A stretch of 64,000 nucleotides of DNA from Tepidibacter sp. (GCF_025210165.1 NZ_JAOASI010000009.1:1-64000); one strand, 5' to 3'; positions 8,857 to 20,029 are shown, counted from the stretch's first letter. Numbers and translations are program-made. The notes: generated by a model from the letters alone, not told the origin.

Positions 8857-9435
8857 TTAAGATACTTCCTTATTTATTCCATTAAAATAAAGTTTAATTA
8901 TTTGATCTAATTTTTCTATAGTAAAATTACCATCATGTATAATCATAGTAAGAATGCCTCTTAATATTAGTTCATATGCATACATTATATTTTGCATTTT
9001 TTCTTCATCGATCTCTTTATTTTTTGTTTTTTCTTTAATATTCATATAAATACATTCATAAATTTTATATTTAGTTATATCAAATTTAACTTCTTTTTCT
9101 AAACTATATGGTGGAAAATACATAACTAAACTCCAGAATTTTGCTAAAATAATATTATTATTAAAATAATCCACAAATCTATATATAATTATATATAACA
9201 TTTCTTCTAATTCGTATTTTTCTATGTCATTGTATATATTTTCCATGTATGCATTTAGTTTCTTAATTTCATCTTCTAATATAGAAAAAAATATCTCTTC
9301 TTTACTTTGAAAGTGACTGTATATAGAAGGTTTCTTTATTCCTACCCTTTTTGCTATTAACGATAAAGTTGTCTGACAATACCCTCTTTCTGCTATAAGT
9401 TCAAGAGATGCTTCTTTTATTTTTTTTCCTGTCAT
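8857..9435 (-). CDS. TetR/AcrR family transcriptional regulator
   Basis: A 192-residue repressor-type protein. The helix-turn-helix is at about residues 8-50: ELIAERGYCQTTLSLIAKRV followed by GIKKPSIYSHFQSKEEIF, the classic TetR DNA-binding signature. The C-terminal half is all-helical and ligand-specific, and no ligand can be predicted. The start used is the ATG at 9435, since a GGAGG site lies eight bases before it. The in-frame ATG five codons upstream overlaps that site. It is transcribed alone. Plausible targets are its own promoter or the transporter gene downstream. Confidence 0.85.
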   Translation of the reverse strand: MTGKKIKEASLELIAERGYCQTTLSLIAKRVGIKKPSIYSHFQSKEEIFFSILEDEIKKLNAYMENIYNDIEKYELEEMLYIIIYRFVDYFNNNIILAKFWSLVMYFPPYSLEKEVKFDITKYKIYECIYMNIKEKTKNKEIDEEKMQNIMYAYELILRGILTMIIHDGNFTIEKLDQIIKLYFNGINKEVS

Positions 9436-9552
9436 TAGATAATCCTCCATTAGTAGTTCTATATTAAAGTAAATTAGTCAATATACTTATCGTCATAGCT
9501 ATCTTATTTTTTTATAATATTTCAAATTTTTATTATTATAGTTTTATAAGCA

Positions 9553-9578
9553 AAAAAACAAGCCTAGGCTTGTTTTTT
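9553..9578. terminator. Terminator after pyk
   Basis: A palindrome of A6-CAAGCC and its complement with a CTAG centre, immediately after the pyruvate kinase stop codon. It has a T6 tract on either strand. Confidence 0.85.
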
Positions 9579-9580
9579 GA

Positions 9581-11338
9581 TTATAAAACTCTTGTATTTC
9601 CTTTGTATATTATTCCACTAGCAGTATCTACAGTAATTATTTCTTCATTCTTTACAAGTTTCATTATATCTTCTGCTGAAACTATTACAGCCTTTTCTAG
9701 GTTAAGACCTACTATAGCTGCATGACTTGTAATTCCACCTTCTTGTGTTATTATTGCAGAGGATTTTTCTATATATTCATTCATATCTATATCAGTCAAA
9801 GTAGTAACTATTATATCTCCTTGATCAAAATTATCTTTTATATCAGAAGCATTCTTTACTAAACAAACTTTTCCACTTACTACTTTTCTTCCAATACCTA
9901 TACCTTTAGTTATTATTTCACTAACAACATGAACTTTTATTAAGTTAGTTGTGCCTGTTACACCGACAGGTACTCCAGCAGTTATAACTACTAATTCACC
10001 ATTTTTTATGTATCCTGATTCAACAGCAGTATTGATAGAATTATCTATAACTTCATCAGTTGAAGTTGCTGATTCAGTTAGTAGTGGGTATACACCCCAA
10101 CTAAGTGCAAGTTTTCTCATAGCTTTTTCACAGTTAGTAGCTGCAATTATAGGAGCTTGTGGTCTAAACTTAGATACCATTCTAGCTGTGTGTCCAGAAG
10201 ATGTTGATGTTACTATTGCAGATGCTTTTAAGTCAATAGCTGTTGTACAGGTTGCATGACTTATAGCATTAGTTACATTCACTTGATTTAATTTTTTTGA
10301 CTTTAATATATTATTGTAATCAAGAGATTCTTCTGTTCTTTTAGCTATTAACGCCATTGTTTTTACTGAATCAGCAGGATATCTACCCGCAGCAGTTTCT
10401 CCTGAGAGCATTATAGCATCTGTTCCATCATAGATAGCATTTGCAACATCTGTAACCTCAGCTCTTGTAGGTCTTGGATTTCTAATCATGGAATCAAGCA
10501 TTTGAGTTGCAGTTATAACAGGTTTTCCAATCTCATTACATTTTCTAATCATCATCTTTTGAGCTATAGGTATTTCTTGAGTTGGTATTTCAACGCCTAA
10601 ATCTCCTCTAGCTACCATTATTCCATCAGAAATTTCAAGAATCTCATCTATATTATCTACACCTTCTTGATTTTCGATTTTTGATATTATTTGAATATCT
10701 CTTGCATTATTTTCTTCAAGTATTTCTTTTATTGCCATAACATCTGATGCTTTTCTAACAAAAGATGCCGCTATAAAATCTATTCCTTGCTTTATACCAA
10801 ATTCTATATCACTTTTATCTTTTTCAGTTATAGCTGGAAGATTGATTTTTACTCCTGGTACATTTACACCTTTATTATTCTTTACAATACCTGCATTTTC
10901 AACTATACAAACTATTTCTTCACCTTTTATTTCTTGTACCTTAAGTCCTACAAGACCATCATCTATTAATATAGTGTCTCCAATTACTATATCATTAACA
11001 AGTTCTTTGTAGCTTACTGTACACCTTTCTTTTGTTCCAAGTATATCCTTCATAGTTATAATGAAAGTTTGCCCTTCTTCTAGTAAGACTTCAGGGTCTT
11101 CAAACTTACCAGTTCTTATTTCAGGTCCTTTTGTATCAAGAAGTATTGCTATTGGCTTATTTAATTCTTCTCTTAATTCTTTGATTGTATCCATTCTTTG
11201 TCCGTGCTCTTCATGATTTCCATGTGAGAAGTTAAGTCTACATACATTCAACCCATTATTTACTAGTTCTTTTAGAACCTCTTTCTTTTCACTAGCAGGC
11301 CCTATTGTACAAACAATTTTAGTCTTTTTTCCTAACAT
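9581..11338 (-). CDS. pyk: Pyruvate kinase with C-terminal PEP-utiliser domain
   Basis: This 585-residue enzyme converts phosphoenolpyruvate and ADP to pyruvate and ATP, the last ATP-yielding step of glycolysis. The TIM barrel begins KIVCTIGPAS and RLNFSHG. The active-site signature is ISKIENQEGV, followed by MVARGDLGVEIP and the DAIMLSGETAAG loop. Beyond the usual ~475 residues there is an additional C-terminal swivelling domain with TQEGGITSHAAIVG, the PEP-utiliser phosphohistidine motif found in many Firmicutes pyruvate kinases. It lies 50 bases downstream of pfkA, so the two control points of glycolysis are co-transcribed, followed by a strong terminator. Confidence 0.97.
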   Translation of the reverse strand: MLGKKTKIVCTIGPASEKKEVLKELVNNGLNVCRLNFSHGNHEEHGQRMDTIKELREELNKPIAILLDTKGPEIRTGKFEDPEVLLEEGQTFIITMKDILGTKERCTVSYKELVNDIVIGDTILIDDGLVGLKVQEIKGEEIVCIVENAGIVKNNKGVNVPGVKINLPAITEKDKSDIEFGIKQGIDFIAASFVRKASDVMAIKEILEENNARDIQIISKIENQEGVDNIDEILEISDGIMVARGDLGVEIPTQEIPIAQKMMIRKCNEIGKPVITATQMLDSMIRNPRPTRAEVTDVANAIYDGTDAIMLSGETAAGRYPADSVKTMALIAKRTEESLDYNNILKSKKLNQVNVTNAISHATCTTAIDLKASAIVTSTSSGHTARMVSKFRPQAPIIAATNCEKAMRKLALSWGVYPLLTESATSTDEVIDNSINTAVESGYIKNGELVVITAGVPVGVTGTTNLIKVHVVSEIITKGIGIGRKVVSGKVCLVKNASDIKDNFDQGDIIVTTLTDIDMNEYIEKSSAIITQEGGITSHAAIVGLNLEKAVIVSAEDIMKLVKNEEIITVDTASGIIYKGNTRVL

Positions 11339-11388
11339 TTATTAATCCTCCTCAAATAATTTTAACTTTGTCTTAATTAAATTTTATT

Positions 11389-12384
<996 letters not shown>

Positions 12385-12510
12385 CTATATATTCTTTTTC
12401 ATCCCACTACATTTAAAAAAATTCGTCTACTCGCTAACGCGGTGACTCATGTATTTATGCTTTGGCTCATGCTTAAATATTATTCTTAAATTAAAATTAT
12501 TATGATTTAT

Positions 12511-12547
12511 TTAGAGATAGAATATAAAAATTATATTCTATCTCTAA
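12511..12547. repeat. Inverted repeat, likely terminator region of dnaE
   Basis: A 17-bp perfect stem (TTAGAGATAGAATATAA and complement, AAA loop) lies just past the dnaE stop. It is AT-rich and has only a weak T tract, so it may act as a poor terminator. The 220-base gap to pfkA also contains ACTCGCTAACGCGGTGACTC (12429-12448), vaguely like the centre of the palindrome family described elsewhere. Confidence 0.5.
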
Positions 12548-12569
12548 CATCATACATTATAACATAATT

Positions 12570-15500
12570 TTAAATATTTTTTGAACTTATATTTTTAATT
12601 TTAATATTCTGAACACCAAAAAATTCTTGTAATTTATTTATTAACTCTTCATTCAAGTCCACCATACAATTTTTTTCAACTCTATATGCTTTTCTTGATT
12701 TCTGACAATATAAACGAACTAATGAATTTCCTTTATGTTTATTTAATATTCTGTTAAGATTATATACTTCTTCATTATCTTCTATATCATTTAATTTAAT
12801 CCATAATTCTTTATCACTAATTTTTATTATTTCTTCAAATTTATTAGCTATAATTTTTGCATTTTCGCCTTCTTTTATACTCATATTTCCTTTTATATAT
12901 ATAATTTTATCTTCTAATATGATATCTGAGTATTTTTGAAGTATTCTTGGAAATACTATTACTTCTATAGTTCCATCTAAATCTTCAACTTCTATAAATG
13001 CCATTATGTCGTTTCTCTTAGTAGTTTTAATAGTTTTATTTATTATTATACCACCTATGATAACTTCTTTATTGTCCATATCTAAGAATTTTTGATAGTT
13101 TTCTTCTTGAATCTTAGAAAGAGTTATATTATTTATATTAGTATTCAGTTTAAGCTCTCTTTCATATTGTGATAATGGATGACCACTTATATACATTCCT
13201 AAAACTTCCTTTTCTAATAGAAGTTTCTCTTTTTCCTTAAATTCAGATACATTAGGAAGTGTATATATATTATTTTCTTCTTTTTTATCACTTATTTCAA
13301 ATAAAGATATCTGACCTTGAATATTTTTTTTCTTATCACTTATTATACTCTCTATTATTTTTTCATAACCAGCCATAAGCTGTGCTCTATTAGGACTTAT
13401 ACTATCAAACGCTCCACATTTTATAAGTGATTCTATAACTCGTTTATTTAAATCCTTTGATTTAATGGTTTTGCAAAATTCAATAAAGTCCTCAAATTCA
13501 CCGCTTATTTCTCTTTGTGCTACTATATCTCTTATAGCATTTGCTCCTACATTTTTTACAGCTTCTAGCCCAAACCTTATATTGTTTTCTTCAACTGAAA
13601 ATTTACCAAAACTCTTTTTTATATCAGGCTTTAATACTTGTATTCCAAGGCTGTTACATTCTCTTATATACTCTACTACCTTATCCGTATTTCCCATTAC
13701 GCTAGTTATAAGAGCTGCCATGAACTCTACAGGATAATGTGCTTTTAAGTATGCTGTTTGATATCCTAAAACCCCATATGCAGCTGCGTGCGATTTGTTA
13801 AATGCATACTTTGCAAAATCTATCATATCGTCATATATTTGATTTGCTATTTCTTCACTTACTCCATTTCTAACACAACCTGCTATTTCTATATTTCCAT
13901 TATTATCAAGTTTACCATGTATAAAGTATTGCCTTTCTTGTTCCATTACATCCATTTTCTTTTTACCCATAGCACGTCTAACCAAATCGCTTCGTCCATA
14001 AGAGTATCCAGCTAAATCCCTAACCACTCTCATCACCTGCTCTTGATAGACAAGGCACCCATAAGTTACATCAAGTATAGGTTCTAATTGTTCATGAAGA
14101 TACTTTACTTGGTCTGGATTGTTTTTGTTTTTTATATAAGTTGGTATAGAATCCATAGGTCCAGGTCTATAAAGAGATATTCCCGCTACTATATCCTCAA
14201 AATTATCAGGTTTTAATTCCTTCATAAACTGTCTCATTCCAGCACTTTCTAGCTGGAATATCCCAAGTGTATTACCAGAGCTTAAAAGCTGGTACACTTT
14301 TTTATCATCGTATTCCATTTTAGAGAAATCTATTTTTACATTATGATTTTTTTGTATAAGAATAAGAGCGTCTCTTATTACAGTAAGAGTTCTAAGGCCT
14401 AAAAAATCCATTTTTAGAAGACCTAACTCTTCAAGTGTAGTCATAGTAAATTGAGTTGTAACTCCATTTTCATGCATATATAATGGAACATAATTGTCCA
14501 CTGACTCTTTTGATATAACAACTCCAGCTGCATGAGTTGATGCATGTCTTGGCATTCCTTCAAGATCTCTTGATGTATCTATTATTTCCCTAACTATTTT
14601 ATCCTCTTCATACATATTCTTAAGATTTTTATTTACTTCAAGTGCTTTATTTATAGTCATTCCAAGTGCAAATGGAATTTCTTTTGCTATTTTATCAACT
14701 TGAGCATAACTAACATCTAAAACTCTTCCAACATCTCTTATAGCAGCTTTTGCTCCCATTGTTCCAAATGTTATTATCTGCGCTACATGATCATCTCCGT
14801 ACTTTCTTTTAACATAATCTATTACTTCTTCTCTTCTTTCATAGCAGAAATCAATGTCAATATCTGGCATTGATACCCTTTCAGGATTCAAAAATCTTTC
14901 AAATATAAGATCATACTTCATAGGATCTATATCTGTTATCTTAAGAGTATAAGCAACTATTGATCCAGCTGCACTACCTCTCCCTGGACCCACCATTATA
15001 TTGTTCTCTTTTGAGAAATTTATAAAATCCCAAACTATAAGGAAGTATTCTACATACCCCATATTATTTATTACATCTAATTCATAATTTAGCCTATCTA
15101 TTAATTCCTGAGATGGATTCTCAAACCTTTCATAAAGACCATCCGTACATAACTTTCTCAGATAATCACTTTTTGTAAATCCACTTGGTACGTCATACTC
15201 AGGTAAATGAATTTGATTAAAATCAAATTCCAAGTTGCACATATTAGCTATTTTGACTGTATTGTCAAGAGAACTAGGTGCATATGAAAATAATTCATAC
15301 ATCTCTTCCTTTGACTTTAAATAAAACTCCTGCGTTTCAAATTTCATTCTTTTCTCATCTTGAAAGGTTTTTCCAGTTTGAATGCAAAGTAGTATATCAT
15401 GAGTTTTTGAATCTTCTTTATTTACATAATGCACATCATTAGTTGCAACAAGAGGTATCCCTGTTTCTTTTGAGAGCTTCAAAAGACTTAAATTTACTTC

Positions 15501-16055
15501 TTTTTGTTCTTTTATTCCATGATCTTGAATTTCAAGATAAAAGTTATCTTCTCCAAATATTTCATTTAAATTAAGAGCTAATTCTTTTGCTCTTTCATAA
15601 TTTCTCTTCATAAGATGCTGCTGTATATCTCCTCCAAGACAAGCAGATAAAGCTATTATTCCATCGCTATGTTTTTTTAGTTCTTCATAATCAACTCTTG
15701 GTTTATAATAAAAACCCTCTACATAAGCCTTTGAAACAAGCTTTATAAGATTTTTATACCCAGTCATATTTTTTGCAAGAAGAACTAAGTGACCTTGGTA
15801 TTTATCATAATTAGGATCTTTGTTTTTTAAGGACCTAGCTGCTGTGTATACTTCACATCCTATTATTGGTTTTATTCCTTCTTTCTTAGCCTTTTTATAA
15901 AAATCTATCACACCAAACATACATCCATGATCTGTAATAGCAACTGACTTCATATCAAGTTCCTTAGCTCTTTTAATAACCTTATCTATTCGAGCAAATC
16001 CATCAAGTAAACTATACTGGGTATGGACATGAAGATGAGCAAAATCTTTTACCAC
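12570..16055 (-). CDS. dnaE: DNA polymerase III alpha subunit
   Basis: An 1161-residue replicative polymerase. The N-terminal PHP domain opens with HLHVHTQYSLLDG and AITDHGCMFG. The polymerase palm contains GRGSAAGSIVAY and MPDIDIDFCYERRE, where the paired aspartates bind metal. RPGPMDSIP, the fingers region, a helix-hairpin-helix part and a C-terminal OB fold (about residues 980-1060) follow. It lacks the exonuclease insert of PolC, so it is the DnaE type that Firmicutes carry alongside PolC. The start codon is GTG at 16055 with a GGAGGTGA site. It is transcribed alone, divergently from a YibE/F gene. Confidence 0.96.
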   Translation of the reverse strand: MVKDFAHLHVHTQYSLLDGFARIDKVIKRAKELDMKSVAITDHGCMFGVIDFYKKAKKEGIKPIIGCEVYTAARSLKNKDPNYDKYQGHLVLLAKNMTGYKNLIKLVSKAYVEGFYYKPRVDYEELKKHSDGIIALSACLGGDIQQHLMKRNYERAKELALNLNEIFGEDNFYLEIQDHGIKEQKEVNLSLLKLSKETGIPLVATNDVHYVNKEDSKTHDILLCIQTGKTFQDEKRMKFETQEFYLKSKEEMYELFSYAPSSLDNTVKIANMCNLEFDFNQIHLPEYDVPSGFTKSDYLRKLCTDGLYERFENPSQELIDRLNYELDVINNMGYVEYFLIVWDFINFSKENNIMVGPGRGSAAGSIVAYTLKITDIDPMKYDLIFERFLNPERVSMPDIDIDFCYERREEVIDYVKRKYGDDHVAQIITFGTMGAKAAIRDVGRVLDVSYAQVDKIAKEIPFALGMTINKALEVNKNLKNMYEEDKIVREIIDTSRDLEGMPRHASTHAAGVVISKESVDNYVPLYMHENGVTTQFTMTTLEELGLLKMDFLGLRTLTVIRDALILIQKNHNVKIDFSKMEYDDKKVYQLLSSGNTLGIFQLESAGMRQFMKELKPDNFEDIVAGISLYRPGPMDSIPTYIKNKNNPDQVKYLHEQLEPILDVTYGCLVYQEQVMRVVRDLAGYSYGRSDLVRRAMGKKKMDVMEQERQYFIHGKLDNNGNIEIAGCVRNGVSEEIANQIYDDMIDFAKYAFNKSHAAAYGVLGYQTAYLKAHYPVEFMAALITSVMGNTDKVVEYIRECNSLGIQVLKPDIKKSFGKFSVEENNIRFGLEAVKNVGANAIRDIVAQREISGEFEDFIEFCKTIKSKDLNKRVIESLIKCGAFDSISPNRAQLMAGYEKIIESIISDKKKNIQGQISLFEISDKKEENNIYTLPNVSEFKEKEKLLLEKEVLGMYISGHPLSQYERELKLNTNINNITLSKIQEENYQKFLDMDNKEVIIGGIIINKTIKTTKRNDIMAFIEVEDLDGTIEVIVFPRILQKYSDIILEDKIIYIKGNMSIKEGENAKIIANKFEEIIKISDKELWIKLNDIEDNEEVYNLNRILNKHKGNSLVRLYCQKSRKAYRVEKNCMVDLNEELINKLQEFFGVQNIKIKNISSKNI

Positions 16056-16190
16056 AAAATCACCTCCATTATTTAATTTAGATTATTTTATTCTATCATG
16101 AATGTATATTTTTTTGAAATAATATAAGAGTTTTTTGTTCTAATGCTTGTCTAAATTACATACTATGTTATAACACGAGGAGGGATTAAT

Positions 16191-17258
16191 ATGAAAAAAA
16201 TTATATATGTATTAATTTTTGTAATGTTTTTACCAAATATAGTATATGCTCAGAATATAGATAATAGTGATATAGTGAAAGCTGAAATATTAGACATAAA
16301 AAAGATAGATTTTAATGAAGTAAAAAAAGAAATTATTAAGGTGAAAATTTTAGAAGGCGAGTATTTAAATAATGAAATAGAGATTGAATATATGCCTATA
16401 CAATATTCTCAGTATAGTTTTGATCTTCACAAAGGTAGCAAGGTAAGAATAAAAATTCAAAAAGATAGCGGACAAATAAAAGCAAATATTATAAACGTAT
16501 CTAGGGAAGATAATCTCAAATTACTTGCTATAGTTTTTTTAATATGCGTAATTTTATTTGGTAAAATAAGAGGTCTTCTTTCAATAACTTCATTAGCTGT
16601 TTCTGGATTTATAATAATAAAATTTATGATCCCATTTATATTAAAAGGATATAATCCACTTTTAGTATCTGTCATGTGTAGTATATTTATTGTTTTAATA
16701 AGTTTTATTTTAGTATCTGGATTTACATATAAAAGTTTTGCTGCTATATTAGGAACTATTTGTGGAACTATTAGTGCTGGAATTTTAGCTTATATTTTTA
16801 CTGATTTATGCTCTATAACTGGGCTTGCAGATGAAGATGTACAATTTTTAATTACATCTATGAATATTACATTAGATTTTAGAGGTTTTTTTATGAGTGG
16901 AGTTATTATAGGAACTATAGGGGCAGTTATGGATGTAGCTATGACAGTAACCTCTGTTATTTTTGAAGTTAAAAGTAAATCCAGAAATTTAGGATTTATG
17001 AAATTGATTGGAACAGGTCTGAATGTAGGAAAGGATGTTATGGCAACTATGGTAAATACTCTTATATTAGCTTATGCAGGAACATCTATGCCTCTTCTTA
17101 TAATATTAAATAAATTCAATATTTCAGTTAATCAAATAGTAAGTATGGAGATTTTATCAACCGAAATTATTAGATCTCTATGTGGAAGTATTGGTTTAAT
17201 TATGACAATACCATTAACTTCAGTAATCGCTAGTGTTATGGCTAATAATAAAAGATAG
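16191..17258 (+). CDS. YibE/F family membrane protein, paralogue 1
   Basis: A 355-residue protein with an N-terminal signal-like helix (to YAQ at ~21), an extracytoplasmic OB-like part of about 85 residues (KVKILEGEYLNNEIEIEY), then seven or so membrane helices. The family blocks are GKIRGLLSITSLAVSGF, LKGYNPLL, the conserved GTIGAVMDVAMTV loop, NVGKDVMATMVNTLILAYAG and a final IPLTSVIAS helix. The molecular role of the YibE/F family is not established. It faces a paralogue across palindrome B, and the pair converge. The ATG has a GAGGAGGG ribosome binding site. Confidence 0.85.
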   Translation: MKKIIYVLIFVMFLPNIVYAQNIDNSDIVKAEILDIKKIDFNEVKKEIIKVKILEGEYLNNEIEIEYMPIQYSQYSFDLHKGSKVRIKIQKDSGQIKANIINVSREDNLKLLAIVFLICVILFGKIRGLLSITSLAVSGFIIIKFMIPFILKGYNPLLVSVMCSIFIVLISFILVSGFTYKSFAAILGTICGTISAGILAYIFTDLCSITGLADEDVQFLITSMNITLDFRGFFMSGVIIGTIGAVMDVAMTVTSVIFEVKSKSRNLGFMKLIGTGLNVGKDVMATMVNTLILAYAGTSMPLLIILNKFNISVNQIVSMEILSTEIIRSLCGSIGLIMTIPLTSVIASVMANNKR

Positions 17259-17288
17259 AAACTTTAGGTGAAGTAAGTTTCCCTTTAT

Positions 17289-17520
17289 GTGGGTTATCAA
17301 AACTATATATTAAAATACCGTGAATGCAACAATCTTTTGAATACAACTAAGATTTTATCTTATTAATAATCCTAAAATTTACGAACTCCCTACGGTCAGA
17401 CACGCAAATTCCTTAACGGATTATTAAACGATAAAAACTAAGTTATATTAGTCATTGAATAAGATGTAATGCTTAGTATTATTAAAAATATTTACTACAT
17501 GAGCGGTATTTTGATACCAT
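17289..17520. repeat. Imperfect palindromic element, copy B
   Basis: This ~230-bp palindrome occupies the whole 305-base gap between two convergent YibE/F genes. An inner stem pairs AACTAAG..TTATC..AATAATCC (17345-17372) with its near complement at 17418-17444. The apex (17384-17420) contains ACTCCC, GGTC, GACA and TTAACGGAT. Those blocks recur in the same spacing, in opposite orientation, in copy C near 62335. The outer left arm matches copy A. It may serve as a bidirectional terminator, but the conservation exceeds what a terminator needs. Confidence 0.75.
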
Positions 17521-17563
17521 TTATTTTAGATTAAGCACATAAACCTCCTTATTTTATGAAATT

Positions 17564-18664
17564 TTATTTTGATTCTTTCTTATTTTTAATTAGCATACTT
17601 GAAACCAGTGCCGTTAAAGGTATAGCTACTATTAAACCAATACTTCCTGATAATGAACGTACGATTTCTGTGGCTATTATATCTAAATTTAATATTTTTA
17701 CTATAGATGGCTCATAATACATAAAAAGTAAAAGTAAAGGAATAGAACTTCCTGTATAAGCAAGTATTAGTGTATTAGTCATTGTGCCCATTATATCTCT
17801 TCCAACATTCATACCTGATGCAAATAATTCTTTCTTAGATAAAGACGGGTTTGCTTTATGTATTTCTTCTATTGAAGAAGCAATTGACATACCGACATCC
17901 ATTACAGCACCTAAAGCTCCCATAATAATTCCAGAAAACAATAATGATTTAAAATCAAGGTTAATAGAATCACCTATAGTAGACAACATTATCGCTTCTT
18001 CACTATTAAGTCCTGTTAATTTAATTTTACTACCTACATAATAGGCTAATATTCCTGATGTTAGAACTCCACCAGTAGTTCCAATAATTGCTGATATACT
18101 TTTAGTATTCACTCCTGAGATAATAAATAGTGTGGCTCCAGTTATACCTATTGATACGCAAATTGTCGTAATTATAGGATTGAACCCTTTTAGTACTAAT
18201 GGAAGTAGTATTTTTACTACTCCAAAAAGAGTAATTGTAAGAGTTATTACAGATTTTACACCCTTTTGTTTTCCTACTACCAATATAAACAATATAAAAA
18301 TAATACTTAAATAAAGGATATAATCTTGTCTTAAATATTCAGATATAAATACATCTATATCTCCATTTACTTGTTCTTCAATTACAACAACAACTTTATC
18401 ATTTGCTTTTACTCTTATGTCATAAGCAGGATTTCCAGATAAATTATTTATTACATCTAAAGTTTTATTATTATACTTTCCGCTTAGTATTTTTAGCTTT
18501 ACATATTGCTGCTCCATTTCATAATCTTCAAACTCTATATTTTCTATACCTTCAACTTCTAAAATAACTGCTTTTTCAGTATACATAATAGGTTCTTCAT
18601 CTGCATATACGTTAAATACGGATGCAAACAAAGCTAAGATAATTAGTAAAATATATTTTTTCAT
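17564..18664 (-). CDS. YibE/F family membrane protein, paralogue 2
   Basis: A 366-residue protein clearly homologous to the one at 16191 along its whole length. It has a signal helix ending near VYADEE, an extracytoplasmic domain with VKLKILSGKYNNKTLDV, then GKQKGVKSVITL, LKGFNPII, MGALGAVMDVGMSIASSI, NVGRDIMGTMTNTLILAYTG and a C-terminal IPLTALVSS helix. The conserved AVMDV and NVGxD loops suggest a shared membrane activity, but none is proven for the family. The two genes converge on palindrome B. The arrangement looks like an old inverted duplication. Confidence 0.85.
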   Translation of the reverse strand: MKKYILLIILALFASVFNVYADEEPIMYTEKAVILEVEGIENIEFEDYEMEQQYVKLKILSGKYNNKTLDVINNLSGNPAYDIRVKANDKVVVVIEEQVNGDIDVFISEYLRQDYILYLSIIFILFILVVGKQKGVKSVITLTITLFGVVKILLPLVLKGFNPIITTICVSIGITGATLFIISGVNTKSISAIIGTTGGVLTSGILAYYVGSKIKLTGLNSEEAIMLSTIGDSINLDFKSLLFSGIIMGALGAVMDVGMSIASSIEEIHKANPSLSKKELFASGMNVGRDIMGTMTNTLILAYTGSSIPLLLLFMYYEPSIVKILNLDIIATEIVRSLSGSIGLIVAIPLTALVSSMLIKNKKESK

Positions 18665-18752
18665 TAAGCACCTCCACTAACCTGTCTCTGATTTATATTA
18701 ATTATATAACAATGATTTGTAATATCAAATTTTTTAATAACATAATACAGAA

Positions 18753-18775
18753 AATCCCCTTAAATAAAGGGGATT
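18753..18775 (-). terminator. Terminator of the whiA–HPr transcript
   Basis: A GC-rich AATCCCC/GGGGATT stem lies a few bases after the HPr stop. It has a short T run on the minus strand. Confidence 0.75.
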
Positions 18776-18778
18776 CTT

Positions 18779-19045
18779 CTACAGACTTTTCAATTTTTCA
18801 TTAAAAAACTCTTGAATGGCTTTAATAGCATCATTTTCATCAGCTCCATCTATAATAACAATAACTTTGTCACCAAATGCTGCTCCTAGTGTTAATACTC
18901 CCATTATAGATTTGCCATTAACTGTCTTATTATCTTTCTCAATAGATATCTGAGATTTAAATTTACTAGCAGTTTGAACGAATAAAGCTGCTGGTCTTGC
19001 ATGAAGTCCTACTTTATTAAAGATTTCAAACTCTTTTTTTATCAT
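18779..19045 (-). CDS. HPr-family phosphocarrier protein
   Basis: An 88-residue HPr. His15 in [10 protein letters not shown] is the site phosphorylated by enzyme I and distinguishes it from Crh, which lacks this histidine. Ser46 in [13 protein letters not shown] is the regulatory HPr-kinase site used in carbon catabolite repression. Both are present, so it could work both as a PTS carrier and as a signalling protein. Its ATG overlaps the whiA stop (ATGA), so it is translationally coupled as the last gene of the whiA cluster. Whether it is the main ptsH of the cell or a second copy cannot be told here. Confidence 0.93.
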   Translation of the reverse strand: MIKKEFEIFNKVGLHARPAALFVQTASKFKSQISIEKDNKTVNGKSIMGVLTLGAAFGDKVIVIIDGADENDAIKAIQEFFNEKLKSL

Positions 19046-19998
19046 ATTCCCCTACCCTTTCCTTTTAAATCTTCTGCTAATTTTTCTAATTTTCTAAGCC
19101 TATGATTAACTCCAGACTTTCCAATAGGAGGATTTAGAATTTCACCTAATTCTTTCAAGCTCAAATCTTGATACTGAATTCTCATATAAGCTATTTCCTT
19201 TAAATTCTTAGGTAATGACTCTAATCCAATTGTATTTTTTATATATTCTATATTGTGTATTTGCCTTATAGCTGCATTTACAGTTTTACTTAAATTTGCT
19301 GTTTCACAATTAACAATCCTATTTACATTATTTCTCATCTGCTTTACTATTCTAACATTCTCTAAATCAAGAAGCGCCTTATGAGCTCCCATTATATTTA
19401 ATAAGTCTGATATCTGCTCACTTTCTTTTAAATAAATAACATAATTACTCTTTCTCATAACTATCTTACTATTAAAACCTAGTGAGTTTATTAAATCACT
19501 AAGGGATATGCTGTATTGTTCTTTATTTGTTACAAATTCTAAATGATACGTTTTTTCAGGATCACTAACTGATCCTCCTCCTAAAAACGTACCTCTTATG
19601 TAAGATTTTTTAAGCTTATTGTCCTCCATTATAGAACTAGGTATATCATTATTTATAATAAGATTGTTACCCTCATTTAGGATACCTAAATCCTTTAATA
19701 AAGTACTTGCTCCCATCTCACTAGTTACGCTAAGTATATAACTATTATTTTTTTTCAAATTCTTATTTTTCTTTACCATTATTTGAGTGTGAATATTAAA
19801 GTTTGATTTCAAAAGCTTAAATACCTTTCTAGCTATAGCCGCATTTTCCGTAGCTATTTCAAGATTTAGCTTTTGAAATCCCTTTAACTTAATAGTTCCA
19901 CTCATTCTTATTATTCCCGAAAGTTCTGCTATATTACATTTTTTCTGTGAAGAACTAACCCTTACTAGTTCATTCTTAGTTTTGCTCGAAAATGACAT
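19042..19998 (-). CDS. whiA: Sporulation/cell-division regulator WhiA
   Basis: A 318-residue DNA-binding protein. The N-terminal two-thirds is a degenerate LAGLIDADG homing-endonuclease fold, with the recognisable block [26 protein letters not shown] (given here only as a landmark near residues 125-150). The C-terminal helix-turn-helix contains [20 protein letters not shown] followed by HRLRKL, typical of WhiA. It acts in cell division and metabolism control in Firmicutes. It sits in the classical order NUDIX-yvcK-rapZ upstream and HPr downstream, with small gaps, so the whole set is probably one operon. Confidence 0.95.
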   Translation of the reverse strand: MSFSSKTKNELVRVSSSQKKCNIAELSGIIRMSGTIKLKGFQKLNLEIATENAAIARKVFKLLKSNFNIHTQIMVKKNKNLKKNNSYILSVTSEMGASTLLKDLGILNEGNNLIINNDIPSSIMEDNKLKKSYIRGTFLGGGSVSDPEKTYHLEFVTNKEQYSISLSDLINSLGFNSKIVMRKSNYVIYLKESEQISDLLNIMGAHKALLDLENVRIVKQMRNNVNRIVNCETANLSKTVNAAIRQIHNIEYIKNTIGLESLPKNLKEIAYMRIQYQDLSLKELGEILNPPIGKSGVNHRLRKLEKLAEDLKGKGRGI

Positions 19999-20029
19999 TT
20001 TCTATCACCTATACCATTTTAAATATTCT

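Noticed and set aside
9951..10259. Plus-strand open frame of 102 codons inside pyk
   Set aside because: It is antisense to conserved pyruvate kinase sequence with no start signal.
12429..12460. A fourth copy of the palindrome family between dnaE and pfkA
   Set aside because: Only a short ACTCGCTAACG..GACTC stretch resembles the centre and no matching arms are present. It was left as a weak note.
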